From Nitrosomonas ureae (GTDB taxonomy: Bacteria > Pseudomonadota > Gammaproteobacteria > Burkholderiales > Nitrosomonadaceae), in NCBI RefSeq assembly GCF_900206265.1, contig NZ_LT907782.1, forward strand, positions 2,914,001 to 2,978,000: 64,000 bases of DNA, written 5' to 3'. The notes beneath the pieces are model-generated. The model did not search any database. It saw only the letters and a list, made by a program, of their open reading frames with translations, and was not told where the DNA came from. Position 1 is the stretch's first letter; every line of letters begins with the position of its first letter. The position numbers were made by a program, and so were the translations under genes. Shown in pieces: positions 1-10,047 of the stretch.

Positions 1-358
1 CAATGCGCTATCGCAAGGCTTAACCTTGCTCATTTGATCAAAACGTAAGCTGCAAACACCTGCCTCAACACTAGGGGGCGCTTTATGAAGGCCAGGATTG
101 CCATATTATGTTATTCACACAGTAAATTGGCGCTCTTACATGGATCACGAAAGATTGCGAATTATGCTGAAGTGGAACAGAAAATAAAACTCAATGAGAG
201 GCTGTTGCATAAATTCGCCGTAGCAGCTTTGTAATGAATCTTGATAAGAGACGTGGTGCTTTATTGAAAAAGTGAGCAGTTTATTGGCTACAGCTGGACA
301 TTTCTATCGGTTGTTACCAGCATGGGTGAAAAAACTGTTGACCGGTATAATACATAGG
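1..358. other. Upstream region with a short unassigned ORF
   Basis: No recognised gene lies before queA. The plus strand has one open frame, ATG at 85 to TAA at about 232 (49 codons, peptide beginning MKARIAILCYSH), open back to about position 49. It matches no family I know and may be the decayed end of a gene left of the window. The stretch at about 197-230 beginning GAGGCTGTTGCATAAATTCG resembles the outer end of an insertion sequence, but no partner end or transposase is visible here. A promoter for the queA operon should lie in this region; none stands out. Confidence 0.3.
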
Positions 359-2475
<2,117 letters not shown>

Positions 2476-2518
2476 GCGGTCATCATGCTAATATGTACCC
2501 TTTTAACAAAGGGAGAAC

Positions 2519-2980
2519 ATGATGCTGATTAATGATGCATTTGCACAGGCGGCTTCTTCAACAGCGCAAAGTGATGCAGGCTGGGTCACCTTATTACCGA
2601 TGATCGGTATACTTGTTTTATTTTACTTTCTGCTCATTCGTCCGCAAGCTAAGCGTGCCAAAGAACATAAGCAAATGGTGGAAGAATTGCAAAGAGGCGA
2701 TGAGGTTATTACCAATGGTGGTATCTTGGGGCAAATACTCAATGTGAGCGAAGCTTACGTTATTATCGAAATTGCTCCGGCTATGGAGGTCACGGTACTT
2801 AAATCCTCGGTGCAAACTTTATTGCCTAAAGGAACGCTGAAGAGCATTGAACCGAAAAGCAAGGTGCTCAAATCAAAAACGACGAAATCAGCAACATCTG
2901 AAAGTAATAAAGCTGAAACTGTTGATGAAACTGCAGAAGTCATTACCGCTGAAGTTGATAAAAATATCGAAAAGAAATAA
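2519..2980 (+). CDS. yajC: Preprotein translocase subunit YajC
   Basis: YajC is the small inner-membrane partner of SecD and SecF, which pull secreted proteins through SecYEG. The product has one membrane span at about residues 22-42 followed by the family hallmark LIRPQAKRAKEHKQM and the soluble ERGDEVITNGGILG-type region. A GGGAGA ribosome site sits just before the start. At 153 residues it is longer than the usual 100-115. The extra C-terminal 45 residues are a low-complexity tail rich in Lys, Ser, Thr and Glu, with no recognisable domain. secD follows 85 bases on. Confidence 0.93.
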   Translation: MMLINDAFAQAASSTAQSDAGWVTLLPMIGILVLFYFLLIRPQAKRAKEHKQMVEELQRGDEVITNGGILGQILNVSEAYVIIEIAPAMEVTVLKSSVQTLLPKGTLKSIEPKSKVLKSKTTKSATSESNKAETVDETAEVITAEVDKNIEKK

Positions 2981-2988
2981 TTACGTTG

Positions 2989-3040
2989 AACAAGGAGGAA
3001 GTTAGTTATTTTGCCCCTTGTTTTTGTTTGTCTTTTTATC
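2989..3040 (+). terminator. Possible terminator or attenuator between yajC and secD
   Basis: AACAAGG at 2989-2995 can pair with CCTTGTT at 3016-3022, and a T-rich run follows. The stem is only seven pairs with a 20-base loop, so it would be weak. If real it could lower secDF transcription relative to tgt and yajC, since these genes otherwise look like one operon. Confidence 0.3.
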
Positions 3041-3065
3041 CTTAATTGATACTTAACTAAAATCC

Positions 3066-5153
3066 ATGAACCGCTACGCACTTTGGCAGTACCTGATTAT
3101 TGCGGTTTCACTGCTACTCGGCTTACTTTACACTTTGCCGAATTTTTATGGCGAATCTCCAGCAATACAGATTTCTCCTATACGAATTTCTATAAGCTCC
3201 GATACAGCATTGTTGCAACGGGTTGAAGACACATTAAAACAAGCCAATCTTGAGATGAATGGAATTTTTCTTGAGGAAGGCAGCATTAAGGTTCGTTTTG
3301 CCGATACCGATTTGCAGATGAAAGCGAAAGATTTACTAGAATCCGCGCTCGGCAGCGAATATATCATTGCGTTGAACCTGCTTCCCAATTCTCCGCGATG
3401 GCTTACAAATCTGGGTGCCTTGCCAATGTATCTGGGATTGGATCTGCGTGGTGGGGTACATTTCATGCTTGCGGTTGATATGGAAGGAGCGCTTGAGAAG
3501 TCACTCGATCGTTATAGTATCGATATACGCAGCACATTGCGCGAGAAGAGGATTTCATACACCGGACTTGAAAAGCAAAGTAAGAAACTGGTCGTAAAGT
3601 TTCGTGATGTTGAATCACGCTCAAAGGCAGAAGCGGAATTAAAATCAAATTTTGAGGATTTCGCATTAAATATAGAAGATGTCGATAATCGATATCATCT
3701 TATTGCCACGATCAAACCGGAGGTTCAAATACGCATGCAGGATTCTGCCGTAATGCAGAACATCACTACACTGCGTAACCGTGTTAATGAATTAGGTGTC
3801 GCTGAGCCTATCATTCAGAAAGCTGGTGTAGATCGCGTGATTGTTCAATTACCGGGTGTGCAAGACACTGCCAAAGCAAAAGATATTTTGGGACGGACGG
3901 CTACGTTGGAAGTTCGTATGGTTGATGACGAGCATGATCTTGATGCGGCCTTACGTGGCAGGGTTCCTGTTGGAACAGAGCTGCACCAGGAGCGTGGGGG
4001 CAGTCCCATTCTCGTTAAAAAACAGGTTCTGCTTACTGGTGAACGCATTACCGATGCGCAACCAGGCTTTGATAAGGATAATCAACCGGCAGTACACATC
4101 AGCCTGGATAATAATGGATCGCGCATTTTTAAACAATTAACGCGTGAGAATGTCGGTAGAAGAATGGCCATTCTGTTGATAGAAAAAAATACAGCAGAAG
4201 TCGTAACCGCACCGGTTATTCGTGAAGAGATCGGCGGTGGACGGGTTCAGATCAGTGGGCGTATGACCAGCTTGGAGGCGCGGGATGTTGCGCTATTATT
4301 GCGTGCAGGTGCATTAGCTGCGCCCATGGATATTATTGAGGAACGCACTGTTGGTCCAAGCTTGGGTGCGGATAATATTGCCCGAGGGTTTAATTCAACC
4401 TTGTATGGATTTCTCGCCGTTGCCATTTTCATCATGGTCTATTACACAGCGTTTGGCGTTATTTCTGCTATTGCGCTTGGATTCAACTTGTTGTTACTGG
4501 TCGGTTTATTATCGATCATGCAAGCAACATTGACCTTGCCAGGAATGGCTGCACTGGCTTTAACAGTAGGTATGGCAATCGATGCCAATGTGCTGATTAA
4601 TGAACGTATCAGAGATGAGTTGCGGGCTGGCGCTTCTCCGCAACTGGCGATTCACGCAGGATATGAACGGGCGTTTGGCACCATTCTGGATTCTAATATT
4701 ACCACCCTGATTGCAGGCATTGCTTTATTTGCGTTTGGTTCTGGACCGGTCAAGGGCTTTGCTGTAGTGCTGTGTCTGGGTATTTTGACGTCCGTGTTTA
4801 CAGCGATTTTTGTGTCTAGAGGTATGGTTAATTTTATTTATGGAAATCTTCGCAAACTCGACAATGTTCCTATCGGAATGGTCTGGATACCGAAGAACGA
4901 TTCTTCAGTTAATGGAGTAACCGATTTTTTCCCCGAGAACGAGGCTGCTGAAATTATAATGAGCACAAAATCCAGGCGCAGCGAACAGACCGATCAGAGC
5001 AATGTAAAACCGGATGGTGCTGTGGGTCAAACATCAGTCATGGTTGAGGACGAAAGCTTGGTAGAAAGCTCAACTAAAATCGAAACAGTTTCTAATGCTG
5101 TTAATAAGGCTAAAAGTAAACGTAAATCAGCCGACACCAAAAAGAACAGATAG
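3066..5153 (+). CDS. secD: Protein translocase subunit SecD
   Basis: SecD is a proton-driven RND-type inner-membrane protein that completes export of preproteins through SecYEG. The start MNRYALWQYLI and first membrane span (about 8-25) are typical. LDLRGGVHFML at about 125 is the SecD motif, the large periplasmic P1 region follows, and five spans fill residues about 440-600. The transmembrane motif MAIDANVLINERIRDELR includes the conserved acidic residue used in proton transfer. The protein is 695 residues, about 75-80 longer than many homologues, because of a charged, low-complexity cytoplasmic tail after about residue 605. No Shine-Dalgarno sequence is evident. secF follows 25 bases downstream. 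Confidence 0.96.
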   Translation: MNRYALWQYLIIAVSLLLGLLYTLPNFYGESPAIQISPIRISISSDTALLQRVEDTLKQANLEMNGIFLEEGSIKVRFADTDLQMKAKDLLESALGSEYIIALNLLPNSPRWLTNLGALPMYLGLDLRGGVHFMLAVDMEGALEKSLDRYSIDIRSTLREKRISYTGLEKQSKKLVVKFRDVESRSKAEAELKSNFEDFALNIEDVDNRYHLIATIKPEVQIRMQDSAVMQNITTLRNRVNELGVAEPIIQKAGVDRVIVQLPGVQDTAKAKDILGRTATLEVRMVDDEHDLDAALRGRVPVGTELHQERGGSPILVKKQVLLTGERITDAQPGFDKDNQPAVHISLDNNGSRIFKQLTRENVGRRMAILLIEKNTAEVVTAPVIREEIGGGRVQISGRMTSLEARDVALLLRAGALAAPMDIIEERTVGPSLGADNIARGFNSTLYGFLAVAIFIMVYYTAFGVISAIALGFNLLLLVGLLSIMQATLTLPGMAALALTVGMAIDANVLINERIRDELRAGASPQLAIHAGYERAFGTILDSNITTLIAGIALFAFGSGPVKGFAVVLCLGILTSVFTAIFVSRGMVNFIYGNLRKLDNVPIGMVWIPKNDSSVNGVTDFFPENEAAEIIMSTKSRRSEQTDQSNVKPDGAVGQTSVMVEDESLVESSTKIETVSNAVNKAKSKRKSADTKKNR

Positions 5154-5178
5154 CAATAACTGTCACCAAGGATACAAC

Positions 5179-6117
5179 ATGGAATTATTTAGATTTAAGC
5201 ATACCATTCCCTTCATGAAGTGGAGACGGGTGGGTGCAGTCATTTCAATCGCAACGTTTATTCTTTCAGTCTTTTTTATCTCGACGAAGGGGCTCAACCT
5301 GGGTGTGGATTTCACAGGAGGAACAGTACTTGAAGTTGGTTATAGTCAGCCCGCAGACTTGGAAAAAATACGTGGTGTATTGACAGGTCTCGAGATGTCG
5401 GATGCAAGTGTACAAAATTTTGGTACCTCACGAGAAGTTTTAATACGATTGCCTATCAAACCAGAGTTTTCCAGTGCTCAATTATCTGAAATTGTTTTAA
5501 ATGCGCTGCGCGGAGTTGATTCTTCGGTTGAAATGAGGCGGGTGGAATTTGTTGGTCCGCAAGTAGGTCAGGAGTTATTGGAAAATGGTGCTCTCGCTTT
5601 GTTATTCGTTTCATTAGGCATCGTGGCATATCTGGCTATACGATTTGAGTGGAAATTTGGCATAGCAGGCATTATTGCAAATTTACATGATGTTATTATC
5701 ATTCTCGGTTTCTTTGCCTTTTTTCAATGGGAGTTTTCATTGACTGTACTGGCTGCCGTTTTAGCTATACTGGGCTACTCAGTGAACGAATCAGTAGTTA
5801 TTTTTGATCGTATTCGAGAAAATTTTCGTAAGCTTCGGAAAGCTTCGGTGACGCAAGTAATTGATGGCGCAATTACGCAAACTATGTCGCGTACGATTAT
5901 CACGCATGGCAGTACACAAATGGTTGTAATTGCAATGCTCATATTTGGTGGTGAAGTACTGTATTATTTTTCGTTAGCTCTGACGATCGGCATACTATTT
6001 GGCATTTACTCCTCAATTATGGTGGGCAGTTCTATCATCGTACTTCTTGGCGTCAAGCGCGAGGATCTACTTAAGCCGGAGAAAAAGCCATTGGAAAATG
6101 ATGGAGCAGTTGTATAG
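5179..6117 (+). CDS. secF: Protein translocase subunit SecF
   Basis: SecF is the second RND-like half of the SecDF complex. The 312-residue product has six predicted spans, the N-terminal NLGVDFTGGTVLEV motif and the core NESVVIFDRIRENFRKLR signature. The open frame runs 28 codons further upstream into secD, but that stretch has no SecF character. The ATG at 5179, giving MELFRFKHTIPF after an AAGGA-like site, is the right start. It is the last gene of the queA-tgt-yajC-secD-secF run. Confidence 0.96.
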   Translation: MELFRFKHTIPFMKWRRVGAVISIATFILSVFFISTKGLNLGVDFTGGTVLEVGYSQPADLEKIRGVLTGLEMSDASVQNFGTSREVLIRLPIKPEFSSAQLSEIVLNALRGVDSSVEMRRVEFVGPQVGQELLENGALALLFVSLGIVAYLAIRFEWKFGIAGIIANLHDVIIILGFFAFFQWEFSLTVLAAVLAILGYSVNESVVIFDRIRENFRKLRKASVTQVIDGAITQTMSRTIITHGSTQMVVIAMLIFGGEVLYYFSLALTIGILFGIYSSIMVGSSIIVLLGVKREDLLKPEKKPLENDGAVV

Positions 6118-6439
6118 AAGAATTTCTGCGCCAGTTACTCCTGATAAGCTTGTAACTGCAGGATAGCTATGGATATATCATTGTATATCTGTGTCGACAA
6201 GATTCTGCTCAACGATTACATCTTAGTTCTCGTCGATGAGGAAAATTGATTGTCGATGTTAAAGATGACCTCACAAACTGCGGGTTCTGCCAATGAGGTC
6301 TGCGATTCATGTTTCTTGATTTTTTGTTGCATAATCTCGCTATTCTCCGCAGAATTATAGGAACTTCCGCACCCCGTCTGTAGCAAATATTTAAGTCCGG
6401 CAGGTCGGCTTTGTTAACGATTTAGAGAGAAAAGGAAAC
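6118..6439. other. Intergenic region with one hairpin
   Basis: No gene is seen in these 322 bases. GACCTCA at 6267-6273 pairs perfectly with TGAGGTC at 6294-6300 across a 20-base loop, but no T-run follows directly, so it is a doubtful terminator for the secF operon. The end of the region carries an AAAGGAAA ribosome site for the next gene. Confidence 0.35.
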
Positions 6440-6868
6440 ATGTCCACATCGAATAATACAGTATCGAGTGCAAAAAATATTTGGCCCAAACTGATTACAT
6501 TTTCATTTATATTGTTGGTTATCGTCATTGCAGTAAGTCTGCTTCCACGAGGTTTCTCGCAGGATCTTTCAGTCATAGGTCAAGGGACTAACGCGGTTGT
6601 ATTGGTGCATGACGGCAATATACTTCAAAGCACTGACACCATGATTGCCATGAATGCGGTAAGAGATGATTTCGAAGAACATGTTGCATTTATCGTAGCT
6701 GATATCAATACGCCAGAAGGCAAGCGGTTTGCAGATAGCCGTGGGTTAGGTGCGGCAGCATTGGCTTTTTTTACAGCGAATGGAGATCAACTGCAAGTAT
6801 TATATTCCGAACAAACGAGTGAATCTTTGCGGCGGCATTTAAATACAATTTTCGATTACAACTATTAG
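6440..6868 (+). CDS. Membrane-anchored thioredoxin-fold protein without cysteines
   Basis: This 142-residue protein has an N-terminal membrane anchor (about residues 14-35) and a periplasmic part that looks like a small thioredoxin fold. It has a VVLVHDGNI strand, a helix with MIAMNAVRDDFEEHVAF, a VADINTPEGKRFADSRG segment like the thioredoxin beta3 region, and an ALAFFTANG strand followed by a C-terminal helix. There is no cysteine anywhere, so it cannot be a thiol oxidoreductase and may bind or scaffold instead. The assignment rests on pattern only. A good ribosome site precedes the ATG. It stands alone between the secF operon and a mobile-element nest. Confidence 0.5.
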   Translation: MSTSNNTVSSAKNIWPKLITFSFILLVIVIAVSLLPRGFSQDLSVIGQGTNAVVLVHDGNILQSTDTMIAMNAVRDDFEEHVAFIVADINTPEGKRFADSRGLGAAALAFFTANGDQLQVLYSEQTSESLRRHLNTIFDYNY

Positions 6869-6880
6869 CAGGTTGAGGTG

Positions 6881-7840
6881 TGCTGATTTTCAAGAAGCCT
6901 GAATATAAATAGCGGAGTAAAAATGTACCACTGATGTGCACGAAATTTCGCGGCAATCGCGGAGTAAACGTGTACCAAGCTGAAGCCTGTAAGCTGATGC
7001 GATGAGCATTAAGTGAAAGGCGATGAGGATGTATACAGTGGAACTATATGTAAAGATTCGACGAGCGGTGATGGTGGAAGGCAGAAGTGAACGCGAAGTT
7101 GCGCAATATTTTGGAGTTTACCGCAAGACTGTTAAGAAGATGTGCCAATATGCGGTGCCGCCAGGTTACCGGCGCAAGAGAGAGCTCATTTCCCCAAAGC
7201 TAGTTGGATTCACTGGCGTCATTGATGCCATTATGGAAGCTGACAAGCAAGTTCATGCCAAACAACGCCATACTGCGGTGCGGATACTGGAACGGTTGCG
7301 CGATGAACACGGGTTTACCGGCGGCTATACCATCGTACGCAACTATGTTAACAAGGCTGCAATTCGGCAAAAAGAGATGTTCATGCCGTTGGCGCACCTG
7401 CCTGGTCATGCTCAGGTAGATTTTGGTGAAGCCGATGGCTATATTGGTGGCAGACTGGTTCGATTCCATTATTTCTGTCTTGATATGCCCCATTCGGATG
7501 GCTGTTTTGTCAGAGCATATCCAACTGAAGACACTGAATACTTTCTGGATGGGCATGTTGCTGCGTTTGCGTTCCTAGGCGGAGTACCGCAATCGATTCT
7601 GTATGACAACACCAAGATTGCGGTGGCCAAGATACTGGGCGATGGCAAACGCCAGCGTACCAAAGCATTCAGTGAACTGCAAAGCCATTACTTGTTTGAA
7701 GACAAGTTTGGGCGACCAGCCAAAGGAAACGACAAGGGGAATGTTGAGGGGATGATTGGCTACAGTCGCCGCCACTTCATGGTGCCGCTACCTATTGCTG
7801 CTGATTTTAATGCCTTGAATGCAAAATTGCTGGATGGGTG
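6881..7840 (+). mobile_element. IS21-family element, 5' fragment
   Basis: This is the left part of an IS21-type element with a truncated istA. Two copies of a 19-base repeat, GCGGAGTAAAAATGTACCA at 6912-6930 and GCGGAGTAAACGTGTACCA at 6959-6977, precede istA. They are like the repeated transposase-binding sites at IS21 ends. The right part, with the end of istA and all of istB, is missing because an IS3-type element begins at about 7839. The exact left boundary, near 6880, is a guess. Confidence 0.7.
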
Positions 7841-7877
7841 GGTAATCCCCCCCAAAACTAGAAGAGCAAAGCAGTAG
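7023..7877 (+). pseudogene. istA: IS21-family transposase IstA, truncated
   Basis: The protein starts with a helix-turn-helix (SEREVAQYFGVYRKTVKKM) and contains the IstA catalytic core: VDFGEADGY (first Asp), SILYDNTKIAV (second Asp) and KGNVEGMIGYSRRHF (Glu). The real homology stops near residue 270, around LNAKLLDG. After that the frame runs by chance into IS3 sequence (WVIPPKTRRAKQ) and ends. IS21 transposases are usually about 500 residues, so roughly 200 are lost. With no istB beside it, the element cannot move by itself. Confidence 0.8.
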
Positions 7878-7911
7878 AATTTTCTATCGTAGATGAAGAG
7901 GAATTTTACTG

Positions 7912-8178
7912 ATGAAAAAGCAGCGATTTACGGAAAGCCAGATCATGCAAATACTGAAGCAAGCTGAAGGAGGAATTCCAGTGGCTGATTTATGCCGAGA
8001 GTATGGAATGAGTAGTGCAAGTTTTTATAAATGGCGTAGCAAGTATGGTGGGATGGATGCTGCCTTGCTATTTGAAATGAAGGCGATGGCTGAGGAAAAC
8101 AAACGGTTAAAGCGGATGTATGCGGAAAGCCAGATGCAAAATGAGCTGTTGAAGGAGGCGCTCGGAAAAAAGTGGTAA
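7912..8178 (+). CDS. IS3-family transposase OrfA
   Basis: The 88-residue protein begins [20 protein letters not shown] and has the helix-turn-helix [26 protein letters not shown], followed by a leucine-zipper-like helix ([19 protein letters not shown]). This is the DNA-binding half of IS3-family transposases. Near its end, GGAAAAAAGTGG includes an A6G slippery run that would allow minus-one frameshifting into orfB to make the OrfAB transposase. OrfA itself looks intact, though its element is dead. Confidence 0.88.
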   Translation: MKKQRFTESQIMQILKQAEGGIPVADLCREYGMSSASFYKWRSKYGGMDAALLFEMKAMAEENKRLKRMYAESQMQNELLKEALGKKW

Positions 8179-8717
8179 AGCCCTCACAGCGTAAAGTAAT
8201 GGCACAGCGAGCAGTACAGAATAAGTCTGTCAGTATCGTTTTGGCCTGTACGACATTTGGCATTTCCGAGAGCTGCTATCGTTATCGATCAATGCGCAAC
8301 GATGAGAACGAGGAAATTGCCGATTGGTTACTCCGTTTGACGGCTTTCCACAAGCGCTGGGGCTTTGGTTTGTGTTTCCTTTATTTGCGTAATGTGAAGG
8401 GTTTTGGATGGAATCACAAGCGGGTGTATCGTATTTACCGTGAGCTGGAGCTGAATTTACGAATTAAGCCGCGTAAGCGGCTGAAGTGGGAGAAACCGGA
8501 GCCATTGGCTGTGCCAGAACGGCCCAATGACACATGGTCGATGGACTTTATGGCTGATCAGCTCACCAATGGCAGATCTTTTCGAACCTTTAATGTGTTG
8601 GACGACTTTAACCGTGAGGGGTTAGGAATCGAAGTGGATGTATCGCTTCCATCAGAACGCGTTACACGGGCTCTGGATCGGATTATTGAATGGCGTGGCA
8701 AACCCAGGAAGATTCGT
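8172..8717 (+). pseudogene. IS3-family transposase OrfB, interrupted by a MITE
   Basis: Integrase-core transposase of the IS3 family. It has the HTH-like start ([20 protein letters not shown]), the HKRWGFG region and the first catalytic aspartate in [10 protein letters not shown]. The reading frame breaks at PRKIR, where a 141-bp MITE is inserted at 8719-8859. After the MITE and its duplicated TCGTT, the frame resumes as CDNGPENISG, containing the second catalytic Asp. The part holding the catalytic Glu is missing. Joining 8718 to 8865 restores the uninterrupted reading PRKIRCDNGPE. Confidence 0.85.
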
Positions 8718-8864
8718 TGAGACCTTTGCACGGTGTCATGAGCGGTACGAGAATAAGGCAAAAATTTGCGAAAAAGCGGAGTTTACCCGGGGTAAATGAG
8801 CATTTTTCGCGAATTTTTAACGCAATTATCGTGCCGCGTAGTAACCGTGCAAAGGTCTCTCGTT
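8714..8864. mobile_element. 141-bp MITE with 5-bp target-site duplication
   Basis: The element itself is 8719-8859. Its ends are perfect 16-bp inverted repeats, GAGACCTTTGCACGGT at 8719 and ACCGTGCAAAGGTCTC ending at 8859. TCGTT at 8714-8718 is repeated at 8860-8864 as the target duplication. The interior continues as an imperfect inverted repeat with a TTTACCCGGGGTAAA-like centre, so the whole element could fold into one long hairpin. It encodes no protein. The family of the helper transposase is unknown; no other copy lies in this window. Confidence 0.88.
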
Positions 8865-8929
8865 GTGATAACGGGCCGGAAAATATCAGTGGGCTCTATT
8901 TCTGACAGCGCACATCAAATTCGTAAGTA

Positions 8930-8976
8930 TATAAAAATAAAAAAGACAAGAAACGTTTTATAAACATTTCTTGTCC
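8930..8976 (-). terminator. Rho-independent terminator of the 6S RNA/zapA unit
   Basis: On the minus strand, a 14-pair stem with one G-U pair is formed by 8975-8962 and 8958-8945 around a three-base loop. A TTTTTTATTTTTA run follows. It sits directly after the 6S RNA. This is the strongest intrinsic terminator in the window. Confidence 0.85.
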
Positions 8977-8982
8977 TGAAAT

Positions 8983-9160
8983 AAGCTCCCCACATATGCC
9001 GTTAGACCATCATCTTGAACCATGAGGTCCAAGGCGGTTGCTTCATGGATACATCAGGCACATCCATTAATGGCGCGCACAACAGTATCACTAAAATCCA
9101 CAACCATTTTCTAAAAATGGTTCAAAGAATATAAGTCTTAACGAACACCGCAGGGATTAA
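8983..9160 (-). ncRNA. ssrS: 6S RNA
   Basis: 6S RNA binds the sigma-70 RNA polymerase holoenzyme and damps housekeeping transcription in slow growth. Read on the minus strand, the region starts CCCTGCGGTGTTCG, a typical beta-proteobacterial 5' end. Near the 3' end it has CCTTGGACCTCATGGTTCAAG and then ACGGCATATGTGGGGAG, matching the conserved arrangement of the family's closing stem and 3' arm. The length of about 178 bases fits. It lies right after zapA and ends in a strong terminator, the classical ssrS position. Exact ends are estimated. The call rests on motif and context, not on a covariance search. Confidence 0.75.
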
Positions 9161-9176
9161 CCCTTTACTTTTATTT

Positions 9177-9473
9177 CTAAGCTTCCATTGCTATTGCTTC
9201 ATCAACTTTCTTTTCTAGAGTAATAATTCTACGCTTAAATTCATCCATGTCAAAACTTGTGATGTTTCTTAATATTAACAATTCATGTGTAATTTTAAGC
9301 ATTGCAATGATCTCGATGTGATCGGAATCGATAATTTTTTCTTCCGCTTTGATATCTTTTATTTTATTGTCTAGATAAACGGCAGCGAGTTGAAGTTCTT
9401 CACATTCTTTGTCAGTGCATACGATACTGAGTTCACGACCAATAATATTTACATTGAATATAGAGTTATTCAT
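9177..9473 (-). CDS. zapA: Cell division protein ZapA
   Basis: ZapA binds and bundles FtsZ filaments at mid-cell. The 98-residue product has the ZapA N-terminal fold (FNVNIIGRELSIVC) and a long C-terminal helix (MLKITHELLILRN through LEKKVDEAIAM) that forms the coiled-coil dimer. Its start overlaps the end of the upstream zapB-like gene by eight bases. The 6S RNA gene follows immediately, the conserved zapA-ssrS order. Confidence 0.88.
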   Translation of the reverse strand: MNNSIFNVNIIGRELSIVCTDKECEELQLAAVYLDNKIKDIKAEEKIIDSDHIEIIAMLKITHELLILRNITSFDMDEFKRRIITLEKKVDEAIAMEA

Positions 9474-9663
9474 TTTCAGGAATATTTAACAAAAGTGCTT
9501 CAAGTCGGTCAGCAGCGACATGTATTTTCTCATTTAATTTTTCACATTGATGATGAGAATTCGCCAATTCTTTCTGTAGCTTATTATTTTCTACGCGAGT
9601 ATCTTGATACATACGTAAAAGTAAAGAAACTTTTTCTTCTAAAGATTTCAGTTCTGTTTCCAT
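9466..9663 (-). CDS. ZapB-like coiled-coil protein (TIGR02449 type)
   Basis: This 65-residue, all-helical protein has heptad-like leucines (LKSLEEKVSLLLRMYQ, NNKLQKELA, ADRLEALLL). Small coiled-coil proteins of this type are encoded just before zapA in many gamma- and betaproteobacteria and are assumed to help assemble the division ring. It is translated through an eight-base overlap into zapA. It is not a close sequence match to E. coli ZapB, so no symbol is given. Confidence 0.75.
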   Translation of the reverse strand: METELKSLEEKVSLLLRMYQDTRVENNKLQKELANSHHQCEKLNEKIHVAADRLEALLLNIPENE

Positions 9664-10047
9664 AGGGCATAAATTTTTGAACTATTAAAAGGTCATTGAG
9701 TAACCCAATCTAAGATTCTGTTATCGTGCCCTAATTTCCGATCAAAACAGCAATTGATAGTTATTCTTATTTTTTTATGAGTATAATTTTTGTACTACAT
9801 ATAATTTGCAGTGAGTATCATTACATAAGAATTGAGATTTACTCTGATCGCTACTACATCAATAATAATCTTTCTATGAATAAATATTAATTAATTATCA
9901 TTTACTTATATTAAAATCTTAAGATTTGTTCCGAGAATAATTCTATAACAGTATGTTTTTAATGTTTATTTTATAAATAAACATTAGACTTTGTAGCGAT
10001 TACGGATACTAAAACACTTATCTTTAGTATTATTGTGAAAATTTTTC
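9664..10047. other. AT-rich intergenic region upstream of the zapB-like gene
   Basis: These 384 bases contain no gene. They must hold the end of the zipA transcript and the promoter of the zapB-zapA-6S unit. A perfect 11-bp inverted repeat, TAATGTTTATT at 9960-9970 and AATAAACATTA at 9976-9986, has a five-base loop. It lacks a T-run on the minus-strand side, so it is not a standard terminator. The rest is unstructured AT-rich sequence. Confidence 0.4.

Larger units (their letters stand above)
7839..8898 (+). mobile_element. IS3-family element, interrupted and 3'-truncated
   Basis: An IS3-type element inserted into istA. It carries orfA, a slippery A6G heptamer and orfB. orfB is split by a 141-bp MITE and then lost after about 8898, where the sequence runs into the 6S RNA terminator. 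The left end is near 7839, starting TGGGTAATCCCCCC. The right terminal repeat is not present, so the two ends cannot be compared in this window. Confidence 0.7.

Noticed and set aside
272..358. GTG-started 29-residue extension of QueA
   Set aside because: QueA starts at [11 protein letters not shown]; the extension is not conserved in the family as I know it.
5095..5178. Longer SecF reading frame overlapping secD
   Set aside because: The 28 extra residues lack SecF character and lie in the secD tail; the ATG at 5179 gives the conserved start.
7912..8720. An intact, active IS3 element
   Set aside because: orfB is split by the MITE and has lost the region with the catalytic Glu; the right end is absent.
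9960..9986. AT-rich perfect hairpin taken as the zipA terminator
   Set aside because: There is no T-run after it on the minus strand and the stem has no GC-rich part.
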